Below, in pieces: positions 43,891-56,100 of a DNA stretch of 64,000 nucleotides; the stretch's first letter is position 1, and every line of letters begins with the position of its first letter. The translations under genes were made by a program, and so were the position numbers. The DNA is from Datnioides undecimradiatus (taxonomy: Eukaryota > Chordata > Actinopteri > Lobotiformes > Datnioididae): the NCBI GenBank assembly GCA_008933995.1, contig WARS01000029.1, forward strand, positions 15,871,131 to 15,935,130. The letters are read 5' to 3'. Below the pieces are notes generated by a model. That model saw nothing but the letters and a program-made list of their open reading frames with translations. It was not told the origin of the DNA and ran no database searches.

Positions 43891-44478
43891 AAAGCAGCCT
43901 CCTGTGAAATGACCATGGACCATTCATCAACGACAGAAACCCTTAGTGATTATTAAAGACTCAAATGCTGATAACTAAACCTGCAAACAAAAGTGCTTTC
44001 ACTGTCTTGAATCTGAAGATCTTTTAGACTCACGAACCAAGACAACTTAGATGACATCTCCTGAATGTCATGTGATACCTCAAACACAAACTCTTCCCTA
44101 GAATGTCTCTCTTTGTTTCACTTCATCTGGCTACAAAGGCCAGTGGTTTAATCTGTAGCCGTCACTAAGAAACACTGAGAGGTGGGTTCAAGCTCAGAGA
44201 TTGACGAGTGAGGTACCTTTCTGAGTGAAGGAGAACCTGAAGGCAACATCAGTGCAAGTTTAAGGCAGTTAATGATTTTCATCTGATGCAATGATTCATG
44301 AAAGATGCCAGGGAGAGAATAAAAGAACTACATGTAGATGTAGCAGAGTAATGCTTTGAGTCTGATTAGAAAAACAAAAGACAGAATGGTATTGTGTTGT
44401 GTCAGTACTACATATGCTTTTAATGTTGACTGGTCAGACGGCAAATACATGGCTTGACTTGAGACTTAAGCAACCTTC

Positions 44479-46334
44479 TTATTTCATCTTCTCCAGAAAA
44501 GAACGCACCTCCATTGGATTGTAGCCCCAAGGCCCCACCATCCCCTGGGAAACACAGAACAAGAATGTTAATAACACATAACGAATAACATTTTAATTTA
44601 GAATAAAGGCACTTTTTTTTTTAAATAAAAAAGAACATACCAGCATAGAACATCAGAGACATGCTTTTGCCATGTAATGCTGTGTAATTCTGTGAACCTG
44701 GCTCCATGCCAGGAATTCGCATGTTGTGTCTGTTTCTTTTACTGCTCCTTCTCACGCAATAGCATGAGAAGAGATAGTCCAGGGACATTTACAACCATAA
44801 TGCTGTTACTGCTTCAAGCGATTGCGTAAGAGGAGCAGTTTGGCTAACAAAAAATAAAAGAACATGAATTGATGTCAGTGATGCATTGATCTCACCTTGT
44901 AGACAACTTTCCCAGCCTGCAGTATGTAAAGCCTCTCGGGCAGAGCGCCGTACTTTATGGCAGTGACATTGTTCATTTCGTCCACAACCACTGGACACAG
45001 GGGATCCTTCTGAACCAGGATCTGTGCTGCAGAAAGCCTTTCCTCCAGGCTCCGATGTTGTTTGATGTCAAAGTTGTTGGTAAATGCCCAACCATCTGAG
45101 ACAGAGATAAGGAATGTGATTTCACCAGAATAACACTAAACACAGCAGAACATCAAAGTTAAAGAGCGTGTAATAAATCCTGTTTTATGCTTCCGATATG
45201 CATCATGTATAAGTACACTACAACATTAAAGATGTTTTATTTGGTTGAATTCAGCCCAGTTTATAGTAGCGTTACAGCCTGATGTGCAAGCCCCAAGCTA
45301 TATCTGACTGACTTAAAGGAGTCTTCTGTAGTGACTTTTAATGTTTGGTTTGGGGTTTTTTTGTGAACTCAACATCACAATATTGTTTAGATATTTCATC
45401 TAGATATTTCATAAGGACATGAGTCAAAATTATACTTAAGGAACACTTTTATAGTTTTAACTCATCATCATATTAAGTGATGTACTAATCAAAACATTAA
45501 AAAAATGAATTGCTGCATTTAAAGCAAAGATTTTTCTTCTCTATATATAGTGCTAACAGTCATTTCTAATCTAGATTGTAATGTATATTAAAGATTAGAG
45601 ATACATTAAGGAGAAGTAGTTTCGGGGCACAAATCCATCTTCAAACCTATTAAAGACTACTTTTATCCAGTGTGCACTTTGTATTTGTATGCAATTTGTA
45701 TGCATAATTTCTCCTTCACCAATAAGTGACATAATGATAAGGAGTTCACCTTGCAACTTTCCCTTACCTGTTGAATGTGCCTCGGCGATGTAGACCACAA
45801 GAAAGTCAGCTACATCGCGGAAGTCCTTGACGAGGTGCTTGAACTCCTCAAGTTTGAAGATAAACGGGGGTCAGGTGCAACTTCCAAAGCTCAACACCAG
45901 CGGTCGGTTACCTGCAGAGAAAATACATCTCAAAATGTGGGAAGAGAGAGAAAAACAAACGCACCAACAAGACAAAAGCTTGTGTTTCATAACAGACCTT
46001 TCAGGGACTTGCAGATACTCGTTTTCTCTCCCTCCATGGTCACCACAGGTGTATCCGGAGCTTTTCCTCCCTCAAAAGCCTCTTGTCCAAGAGACAGCCA
46101 CATGTGATAAGTCGCGGTTTTGATGAACTTAAACGATATAAAAGTCAGACCCCAGTCTTCATACTTAAACTTGGGATTCTGGGTCATGGTGGTCTTTTCA
46201 TTCATTTTGAGGATGATCTTCTTGGCGAGGCTTGGTGATAAGAAATGCGTAATCCTGAGGATGACACTGATTGCTGTCATGTAACAAAACAAGCATACTG
46301 TCGACAAATAGACCATCGGTTTCCTCAGAAACAT
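44479..46334 (-). CDS. dio1: DIO1, type 1 iodothyronine deiodinase, selenoprotein (4 coding exons, complete)
   Basis: Membrane thioredoxin-fold selenoenzyme that removes iodine from thyroxine and reverse T3. Coding exons: 45998-46334, 45768-45911, 44896-45095, 44479-44544. Phases join to 248 aa (human 249). One N-terminal membrane segment lies at about residues 8-28. The active site reads FGSCT-Sec-PPF: the in-frame TGA at 45871-45873 is residue 126, the same number as in mammalian DIO1, with Cys124 two residues before it. His158 (IAEAHST) and His174 (IKQH), essential in mammalian DIO1, fall at the same numbers. Gene finders will truncate or split this gene at the TGA. The SECIS at 43840-43890 supports selenocysteine. 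DIO2 and DIO3 are rejected: DIO3 is normally intronless, and the N-terminus and gene neighbourhood fit DIO1. Confidence 0.95.
45871..45873 (-). other. dio1: Selenocysteine codon (TGA) of DIO1, Sec126
   Basis: A TGA in frame within exon 2 of DIO1. Strong homology continues on both sides ([12 protein letters not shown] before, [10 protein letters not shown] after), so it is recoded rather than terminal. It is the catalytic residue of the deiodinase. Confidence 0.95.
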
Positions 46335-47508
46335 GTTTGCTCCTTGGTGGTGAGGTCCACTTGAAAAAGCCTCTCTTGCAAAACAGCCATCTGATTAACA
46401 AGTCGGTTAACACCCACTCGGCTCGACTTCAGTTGCCTTCAGGGCCTTTCTGTGAGCTCGTATTTTCTAGTACGTAAGTAGTAAATACCACAATGAGATC
46501 CATTTTCTTTAAAACTTCCACCCTCCGTTATTCCCTACATTTGCCATTTTTCTCTTAGATTTGTAAATAGATGTTAATGTTTCAATCGTACCAGACCTCC
46601 CATACATCATGCTACTTGCAGATCTCTCTTGTTTGAAGTTTTCTCCAAATGAACAGGAGTAGCCATCCCACAAACGCAGTGATATGGAAACAAATGTGTA
46701 ACCTGATTTCCAAGAACAGACGCTGCCTTAGCCACAGGTTGTGTGGCCTCTGCACCCTGAGCGGTACTTCAAGTTAAGGTTAACATTTACTACGCAAACT
46801 AAACGGGTATGTTCTGAAAGAAGCGCCTTGAAGTGTCTCTGCAGGGTCGACATGGCACTAGAATGAGACTGAGTTATCTTAACATTAGACATTATTTGAT
46901 TCCCGCCTCTCCTGTTTGATAAAGTGAACATTCGCACAAGGCCCGTCACTTATTGGCCTAGGGAATTATACCAGCGGGAGACAGAGACACCAAAAACAAA
47001 CTCGCAATTAGTATTTAACCAGTTTAGCCATGATGTTTTTCCTGGCCTACATCCAAGCTAGCCAAGCGTCATTAGGGAGTTTGTACATAGCACGCGCTGC
47101 GGAAGTTAGTCACGGTTAAGTCCACCCAAACTGTCATGGCCAACAAGATAATATGCTAAGCAACCTATTGGTTACCTAATTTGACTTCTTTTTAGCACAA
47201 TGGGCATTCCACTTCAGCTGTCAACTTCTCTATATACTGAATGTAAGTCTAGTTTACAGTTCGAAAGTTTGCTTAAGTTTGTTTGGCTTGCTAACGTTAG
47301 GTTAAGTGTGTGTTCACTTACTAGATGAAGTTCAACCCAACGCCATTCTACTCCGCTAGTGCCGTCTAATTCATAAGTTGCACTCACTTTACTGAAATTA
47401 ATAATAATATGGCACACGTAACCCAATTGCAGGCTTTTTAAAGTCAATATACCACATCATTGTATTGCCACAAGTGACAAGCTACTTCACCATCAGCACC
47501 CCTACAGG
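46335..47508. other. Intergenic region upstream of DIO1
   Basis: About 1.2 kb between the divergent DIO1 and the putative small plus-strand gene. It must carry the DIO1 promoter. I see no exon and no strong core-promoter motif. Confidence 0.5.
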
Positions 47509-48748
47509 ATGGAGGAGGATTTGCTGCGGAATCATGTTTATTCTTGGAAAACCAGGTGACCCTTTGGCAGAGGTAAATGACCAAGGTTAGATGCTGTAAT
47601 TAACATGACTTATGTACTTGAATGTGCTCACAGTACTTGATGGACACCTGTACCCTTGAATGCAGGCCCGTGGCTAATTTTTGCCACCAGGTCCGCTAAA
47701 CGTCCTTTATTCAAGTTTCCTCCAACCCCAGGACAGATTATCAGCTACTGGGCACAGACAGGTAATGGCACCCACATCCATTTCAAACAGCATTCATCAA
47801 TGTGTGGCTGTATCGACATTATGTTATTTGACTGGGATACCCCATTCGGACATCAGGTATGAATAACATAACAGCAACTTCATACTGAGACTCGGGTTTC
47901 AGGGCCCTCTGAACCCTTGGACCTCTGGGCCCCGGCCCGGTAGGCCCATTCGCTGTTCCTACCAAATTGGTGGTAAGTTGAGGAGAGGAAACAAGTAGGA
48001 AACAAGGAATTGGGACACATCACTGAATTCAAAGCTCACATTGGCTGCAATGTACTCTGACGTAAAGATGTGTGATTTATACATCACTTTTACTTTTTGT
48101 TTAAATAAGAATTAACTGAACAGTGTGTGTGTGTGTACTATGGAAATACCTGTAATGTAACTGTAGGCCTGTATACTGCATCTGGCCTTATCTCTCAGTT
48201 AACAACCACTCACACTTGATTGATGGCTGTGTTTATTTACCAAGATTAACCAACTACAGGGTAGGCTGTGATCCAGAGTTCATATGAGTCCCATATTCAG
48301 ATACAACCAATTTAGTTCTTATTTTTTTCAGAATGAATGTGACTGAAATGAATGGGACATGGTGCACATGATTTCTAAACTTCTTCATTGAAAATAACAG
48401 TATTAGAAAGTTATGGTTAAGAAACTTATACAGAGAACCATATCTCTCTTTCTACCTCTCTCCCTCTTTCTCTTTGAAGGGCGTATCCCAGTAAGTATGG
48501 TCGATCGTGCTCATCTGTGGGTCTCACATGTCCAACAGCACGTAAAGGCAGCATCAGATACAGCCACTCCAGTAGGGAATTTCCGCATGTTTACGGATCG
48601 CAGATTGTACAGGCAGGAGAAAAACAAACAAGCATACCCTTTCCCCCAACATTTCCAAACTTCAACTGGGCTGTTTGTGACTCCACCTAGTATGTGCAAA
48701 ATAATGCCAACAAGTATGTTGATGCTGACAAAGCCAACTGTGATCTGA
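47509..48748 (+). CDS. Putative small gene, unrecognised product (3 coding exons, about 128 aa)
   Basis: I do not recognise the product. A consistent model is 47509-47555, 47691-47761, 48480-48748. The ATG is in an acceptable context; donors are AG|GTGACC and G|GTAATG; acceptors are TTTTTGCCACCAG and a long pyrimidine tract ending TTTGAAG. Phases 2 and 1 join to 129 codons with the stop. The protein starts MEEDLLRNHVYSWKT, continues RPLFKFPPTPGQIISYW, and is basic and aromatic-rich without a membrane segment or known motif. An AATAAA follows at 48861-48866. The last exon is also open in a second frame (YPSKYGRSCSSVGL ... FPPTFPNFNWAV), so the frame there is uncertain. It could be a small ciliary or sperm-type protein, or a false model. 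Confidence 0.33.
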
Positions 48749-48860
48749 CTTTGGATTTTCCCTTTCACATAAAAACCACTAGATGGCGGTACAGAATAAC
48801 TTTTCCACAAGTCAAAAGACTTTGAGATGATCACCAGCCCTCACAATGCCGGGTTTATCA

Positions 48861-48866
48861 AATAAA
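48861..48866 (+). terminator. Candidate polyadenylation signal (AATAAA)
   Basis: Lies about 110 bases after the stop of the putative small gene ending at 48748, a typical spacing. It adds modest support to that gene model. Confidence 0.35.
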
Positions 48867-49800
48867 AGAACAATCTAACATTTGATTAGGGGCATTGCTA
48901 AATACATGGATTTTTTTTACTTTTAACTTTTACTCAGTATTTACAATACAAAAATCAGCATTGGTCGTTTTTTTTTTTGGTGGGGTTTTTTTTTTGCTCC
49001 TGTGCACGTTTGAAGGAAGTCTATAAGATGTAATGAACCATGTTCCTAAGAAGCGTCTCAACCGGCCCTCAATCTCCTTATACTTTAAAAGTCCATGGAA
49101 AACAAATGTAACAGATCGGATGTATAAATAAGTCTTATCTAGTGCTTAACGGATAGACTGCATTGGGCAATAAAATCCCATAGCTTACATTTGAATGAAA
49201 GCCAAAATAGGAACGTGATGCGCTCAATGTTATAGTTACTTGCGCCTTTTCATTAAAATACTGAATTTTAACGATGTCATATATACAGTCCCTCAATAAT
49301 ACACCCGGAGAACCCCGTAATCCGTAACTGATAGATTTTGAGGCTGAGTACAAGTATCAAGCACAGAAGCCCGCAAACTTTGCATTCAGGCTCAGAAACA
49401 CCGTCGTCCTGATCCTGATCTCATCCTCCCACAGAAACACGGACCCGGTCTTCATTGGTGCTCCTGAATCCAGCGGAGCAGTGGAGCTATCGTGTGTCAA
49501 TCAGAGAGAGAGAGGGAGGGAGAGAGGGAGAAGCATGGGATGCTGATGACTGATACTCACTGAGAGGATGCTATCGATCAAGCCAGCAGATGCGTCCCCC
49601 TCCAGTTTGATAAACATGCTGATGTGCGCCAGTAGACTTTTTCTGCTCCTCATTGGCTAATTGGAAAAGGTAGGTGTTACCAAATCCCCGAAGTTTAATC
49701 GTTGTGTTGATTCTTCCTGTTTAAATGAACGAATGAGTTGCGTGGAGGGAAAACATTAGTGTTGATACAGTTTGCAGTGATTTTTGCGGGTCCTCTTTTT
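48867..49800. other. Upstream region of the GC-rich exon at about 50 kb
   Basis: No exon is seen before 49800. A purine-rich GA/GGGA tract spans about 49500-49531. CpG content rises from about 49440. Two inverted CCAAT boxes (ATTGG at 49652-49656 and 49660-49664) suggest a promoter for the next exon. Confidence 0.4.
49652..49664 (-). promoter_or_regulatory. Paired inverted CCAAT boxes
   Basis: Two ATTGG motifs spaced 8 bases apart, about 150 bases upstream of the GC-rich open exon. Paired NF-Y sites are typical of CpG-rich promoters. Motif evidence only. Confidence 0.3.
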
Positions 49801-50137
49801 ATGTGCGCAGGTAATGTGAGCTGCGGCCGCACACTGCATGGGAAAGCCGAGACATTAATGCAGAATCCCTCAGCGCTGTTCGGGATGGTGAGCCACTGTC
49901 AGACCCCAACTTTTACAGACTTCAGCGGCTTGTCACTCGGCGTGTACGGCGGCAAGGCGGACATCTGTACGCGGCGAGCGGGGAGCGGTGGTTTTGGACC
50001 TCAGATTTGCCGGAGCTCCAATGACACCCCGAATCACATGAACTGCGCCAGCCCGAAGAGACAAATTGCGCCCGAGGAAAAGGCGCATCTTTCTGCCAAA
50101 GCTCCGCGCTCGTGCCTCCCTCTCCCACCCGTTCAAG
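49801..50137 (+). CDS. 5' coding exon of an unidentified gene, possibly GLIS1
   Basis: A GC- and CpG-rich open frame that ends at a good donor (CAAG|GTAGGC, exon end 50137). The first in-frame ATG is at 49801 and a second at 49858 (MQNPSALFGMVSHCQTPTF). The sequence before 49811 (pyrimidine-rich, ending TGCGCAG) also looks like an acceptor, so it could be exon 2. The peptide is low-complexity in places and basic (ASPKRQIAPEEKAHLSAKAP), with no recognisable domain. By human gene order and strand (GLIS1 on the same strand as SSBP3 and beyond DIO1), GLIS1 is the expected gene, and its very long first introns fit the empty 14 kb that follows. The peptide does not match the GLIS1 sequence I remember, so this stays an inference. 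Confidence 0.4.
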
Positions 50138-53100
50138 GTAGGCTCCATAGATCTAAATCTGTCCAAAAGAGTTCATTGATCCTGTTTTAGTGATATGGGT
50201 TATTATGTTGATTGACATTATTGCATCGCTAACTGAGGGTTTTTTTTTAGTATTATGATAAAATGGAATAACATTTAAAGTAGAAACGACTATTGTTCTC
50301 ATTAAAACAAACTACGAGAATAACAAAAACATATTCAGTCGAACAGCAGCTGCGTCATTCTTGACAATTGGACCAATTAGGAGTTCAAGGTTACTTGAGC
50401 TTGATAAAAGCCGTCATCTAAAATAATGCTGCTTCCATATGGTTTCCTCAAGAACATCCTTTGATGCAGCTGTACTGAGTATTTGTGTTGAGAGTCCTGT
50501 TTGCAGTTGTGCATTAGGTCTGCTAATTAAAACCAGAGCGCTCTTGGATCCTTAGCCAATTCATAAATAACACCAGAATCAAAGTCTCTGTTGCACACGA
50601 AGGCCATGTGAAATGATGTACAGTACGTGGATTAACTGCCAAGCAAGCATTTCCTATGGATGTTAACAAGGCATGGCAGCGTTTAGTTCGAGGAAGGATT
50701 AGTACGATATTGGCTCATATATTTAAATATAGAGAACTTGGCAACTTAAAGTTTGGACAGTTTTAAACAATATTTAATTATTAAATTATATTTTTTGCTA
50801 TTAATCAATGTTTCAATTTTCAAACAATATAAACAGTAAAAATGAGAAAGTCTATATTCTCACATTGCACAAAATTCAGATTTGAATCCTCTTTAGTGCC
50901 TTACAGAAAAATTAACATTGACATCAGCTCATGAATGAAAGCGAAAACTTTAAAACAATTACATAGATGAAATGAGCACTGTCATACAGATAGCATCCAG
51001 AGTGGAAACTGGCTTTCTCTGTGGAAGCCTGCTCCATCCTGTTTAGACAGAGTGTTGTTGTGAGAGGGCGGAGGTAATTACTGCCTCATCCTAAATTATG
51101 ATTAGACGGAACAGACTTTTATATTAGCAATCATCCTTGCAGCAAGAAGAAGATCAACGGATTTGATTATTGTTTCTTCTTGCTAAACACAAACCATATG
51201 TCTGCAGAATGTGTCTCAGCATTTATGAGTTCTCTTGGAGCACAGTTGTGCCCTCAGCCCTCCATCCCCAGCATCCCGAACCAGAATGAATCGTCTCATT
51301 GTCTTTGCAACGCTTTTGAACTCGCTTCCCGTAAATTGTGGGAATACAAGATGTGCTATGTGTTTGTGGATTATGTTGTGCCGATTAACAGTGAAGCAGA
51401 CACATACATATCTGTTTGTTGGGTTCTAACTCTGCAAAGCAATGGAGTGACATTTTAATCATTTCAATATTTTGTGGGTTTATGAATTAAAATAGTTTAC
51501 AACCTCCTCTGCAGTGCAAAAAAACTCTGTCTACTTCCTCAACCACATACTGATTAAACTTTGCCCCAAAACATATTACACATTCATGATTAGTTATTCA
51601 TTTTCACAATATCTTTAACTGTAATATTTCAGTAATAAAAAGTTTTATTCAGTTCAACTTGTATTCCCAATTTTGCCATCCCTATCCTATATGAATATGC
51701 TCTGTATTTCAGGCGTTTTCATGTTGTTTTATCATCTCATATGGCAAGCATGGAGTACTAAAGTGATCTCAGTAATCATCAGTCTTTTGTATCATGCCTC
51801 ATTTCAGGCTGATCATATTACGTATTCCCATTTAGGGACAGAGCTAGAGTTTAAACTGCATTCTCAACCATTACTTTAGATTTATACTGAAAGGAATCTC
51901 TGAACAAATCCAGACATTAATATTTACACTGATGGAAGTGAAGCTGTAGAGGAACTTGCCTCAGTCCAAGGATATCTGACCTTTTACATATGCCCTGTGA
52001 TTACAAAATGTGAATGATTACTCAATGACAAATGTGATAACTAATAGTGCGTTGCTAATGTTTCATCTAATCCTCAATGTAGGATTTTTTTTGGAAGGGA
52101 AGCATTTACGCACCAGGGCGTTCTGAAACATTTATGTTTTGCTTTGCTCTGCGAGCTTCTTAATTCTTACCAAAGGTGCAAAATCGACATTGCATATTAA
52201 CTTTTTTATCATGTTAAAGTGTTTGCATTCACGTGGGTTTACAATTGTATTAAATAAGCGAGAGAGAGGAAGATCGACAGCATGTATGAGAGCTTGCGAG
52301 TTAGTAAAGGAGTGAGTTATGGAGCTGAGCTACCGTTGTGTCGGTAGATTCTTGTTTCAGATTCTTGATAATTGATTCAGGATTCCGTTTTCTATGGGCT
52401 AGATATCGTGAATGAAAATAACATTAGTCAAACCCCGAGCTTGAAGAGTGCCACCGCACCATTGCTGCATCATTGCATTTTAAGAAATGTTCCCTGCATA
52501 AATCTATGGAGCATTATTTCAGTTTTTGTTTTTTTTTACATCAACTTGAATGAAGCACAAATTGAAGGGTCCCGCATCACAACTGGTGCGTCGGCTTTAA
52601 AACCATGTATATCGCTCTATATAAGCGGAACAGCGGCTTGTCATCCTTACACTGCAATTCCACTGTGCTATAAATATTGGTGCCAACCAGCAACGACAAT
52701 ATTTTTCTTGCAAAGAAAAACACTTGACCCCTCTTTAAAGAGAATATCAGGTTTGAATGAAGTGTGTACTCTAGCATCATTCGATACCTTACTAAAGTTT
52801 CTCCTGGCCGGGACGAAGCTGCCGAATCTGTAAGCTTATTTGAGGAAAATGTTTGATTTAGAGGAGTCCCACACTGCGTCTCGCAGATAAATGCAGAGGT
52901 CTGTCTGTTGATTCAACTTATAAAGAGATGAGTAATGGACTTTTGGATTTAATCATTGTCAGGGCTTTTTACATTTCTCTGGCTATTTCTTGTTGTCCTT
53001 TGCACACATCATCGAGACCTGTTTTCTATAAACCTGTGCATGTAGTTTTTATACATGCTGTATGCACACCTGTATGTGAGCACACAGACCCACAGGATTC

Positions 53101-56100
53101 ATTGCTAATACATACTGACACTGTGCCAGAATATGCTGAACACACAGCACTATGCACGCCTCACACTGACACACTCACACGCATATGTATATACGCACAC
53201 ATTTTCTTGTGTGTTAAAGTGGCACTGGCACCAATGTTGAATTTCCTCAAAGTGACTTAGTTTCCTATGTTTTCCCCAGCAGCATTTGTAGACGTCAGAC
53301 TGCAGGGCGATAATCCGAGTGTTATGAGAAACAACCGACCATCACAGCCGCACTTTGAGCCTTTGCTGTGTCAAACGCTTAGTGACAGCTCCCCAGTAGC
53401 TTGTGAATAGTTTTGGTTGTGTGCGCACAGTGAAACACCTTAAGTGCTTTTGGTGAAGTCACGTATCCTAATCAGACTATGTGGCTGATTAATTATTATT
53501 AATTATTCTTTAAAGAAAGAGTAGTGGGAAACCTTAATTTTCCCTGCAAGACAGTAGAAATATGAATTTGAAAGGCCAATAACATACCGTTTTTGTAAAA
53601 ATGCTGATATAGAGAAGTAACTGACAATGCAAATGTTCTAAAAATAAGTATATTGGTAATCATTAAATAAAATATCTCTGTTTCTGTGACTTCTTGGGGT
53701 GGTTGTCAAGAGACTTAAATCTGAGTAAATCTTCAGATTTGTGTCATGTAAAATGTTTATATAACTATAATTCTAGGAAAATGTTTGCTTCAGCTGGTTC
53801 AAGGAGTTTTGAATTTCTTAGATTACCTTGGACAGGCCTGTGATTGCTGTATGTTTGGCTTTGATTTATGCACAGATCTTATTTTTTATTCATCTTGGAT
53901 CTCAGTGATTTTTTTTTTTCTTTGTTCTGTTTTTGGATTTGACTTGCAAGCCAGCTGTCATTTGTAAAGCTGATTTTGCTGAATCAGGAGTTTTACAAAA
54001 GTGTCAGTTTGCAAAGTAGTGGTAAGTAGCAGCAGTGATTAGTTAACCTGTTGCTAAATGTTAAATAGTCCAAACAGATGCTATCGCATTCTAAATCTTT
54101 AGAAAAATTATGGACGAATTCATCACAAAGGGAAAATGACTGAGCAGGTGCACATATTTAGGTGTGAATCATCTCCAGAGTTTAAATGATCGGCATCATT
54201 ATAGGTTTTGATGATCTTAAATTAATCCCTGTATGATCTTTGTATGCAGATCAATGGTCCTTGGAGTAAATAAAAGTATTAAAGTTATGTTTCCAACATG
54301 ATGACTATTGAATTTGTAATTTACTGCGGTTTCATAGTCTGGTTTGGCAATCTGTCTGTGAAATAAAAATTTCAAGTCCAGAATTTGATAAGATGACCAG
54401 GGGAAATCAAATTACTTTCGCCTCCAACATTTAACACAAAATATTTGTAGAATGGATATTTGTTAAGCAAGCCAATTTGGCTGACCCTGATCATGCCTTT
54501 TTCAAAGAATATGAGCTTTTGCCATTAAAGCAAAAGGTAGATACAGGTATAGGCTTACATAAAACATACATTGTCTTTATTATAACAGTAACAATAATTA
54601 ATAACGATTGCAATCATTATCAAATCCAAGAATTATAAGATATTAACCTAAAGTTGTTTTCGTTCTTTTAAGTATTATTGAACAACAGTTGTAACATACA
54701 CAAGGCTTTGTATGTGTGTGTAGGTGTGTGTGTGTGTGTGTGTGTGTTGGCAAGGAACAGCAACCATCATGCCCAAACCGAAACTTTCCTTCTTTCGTAA
54801 ACATTTGTCTTATATAGATATATGTGTGTATTTTATCTTATTTTAGCAAAGCTGAAAACCAACTATAGCCAACAACAAAATCCTCAGATTCATATGCATC
54901 TAATGCATCTTGGTTTTGTGACATTTTAACATTTACATTTGTGCCTAAAAATGTATTTGTAAGAATATAATCCTGTCTTTTTTTTATACTGAAGCATGTG
55001 TACTTTTTTCTTTGCTGAATCCTAAGGAAGAACTGAATATATACCGCCCCTGTGAATGTCTTCTCTGTGGAATACGGTATACGTTGTCTTGAGCACCAAA
55101 ATATGTATTTATTAAGTCAAGGTTTGACAGAGTAACTAAACATCAGTGTCGGTCAGTATGCTAAAAGATTGTAACAGTGAGTCAAGGTTAGAGCAGCTAT
55201 TCCTCCCAGATGTTGTGAAAGACTGATCAACCCTCAAAGGAAACATTTTGCTGTCACTGCCGCTAAAAGAGATTTGACCCTTTATTGAACTTGTGGTTCA
55301 CTTAGTTTCACTGCCAAGGTTAACCGAGAACATTTTTGTACCAGATTGTGAAAAGGTTGTACAGCACATTTTTTGGAATTACTTGTCAGTCAACAGGAAC
55401 CAGCTAACAAACAGCCAGACATCCTCTCTTTCTGCATTTGTGCCTCTAAATCAAGAGAAACTTTACATGCGGGCTTGCTCATGTATATTAAAGCAGTATA
55501 GTGATAGCAACATTATTTTCAAGTTCTCACAGCAGTCAGTACATTCCCATGAGCTGAAACCCATGTCTTTGTGCCTTGTATGAGCTCAGCAGTGAGTTAT
55601 GGGCAAATGTGAGGGTGCTGCCTGGGAAGGGTGTTGCAGGGTGTAATGTTTGCAGCATGTTCCATTGATTCATAAAGCCGAGGCCCGGTGATGATTCTGC
55701 AGCGGTATTCCCGTAAACCTCTGTCTGGCTGAGAAGCTGACGAGAGAATGCTGGGTAATGGAATGAGAGAGCTTCCTGAGTCACAGCCACTAGAGAGGGA
55801 GAGCGAGAGAACACCCCTGGTCTGGCATCTGCTTGGCTGAATCACCTCAATCAAACTTGGCCAGGAATACACATGACGTGTGTGGAAACAGGAGATAAGT
55901 GGCAGAGGGAGAGATGAGTGTTGCGTCAACCTCACTGAAGTTGGATTCAAAGAGAGAGACAGAGATGCTTGGGAAGTTGTGACCACTTTTCTGCTTGAGT
56001 GTCACCTGATTAATCCTCTGAAGTTGAAAAAAATTGCAAGTGTGCGTATGTAGGTAAGTATAAACTGACACAAAGTTTCAATTTTTTGCACTGCTGCCTC

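Noticed and set aside
45871-45873. Reading the in-frame TGA in DIO1 as a disabling stop
   Set aside because: It sits at the known catalytic Sec position, homology continues past it, and a SECIS element is present downstream.
45775-46123. Plus-strand open frames of about 100 codons opposite DIO1
   Set aside because: Shadows of the DIO1 exons on the minus strand.
49801-50137. Firm assignment of this exon to GLIS1
   Set aside because: Gene order supports it, but the peptide shows no zinc finger or remembered GLIS1 motif, so no symbol was given.
52372-52833. 153-codon open frame in the gene-poor region
   Set aside because: No homology, splice context or codon bias, and no nearby promoter or polyadenylation support.
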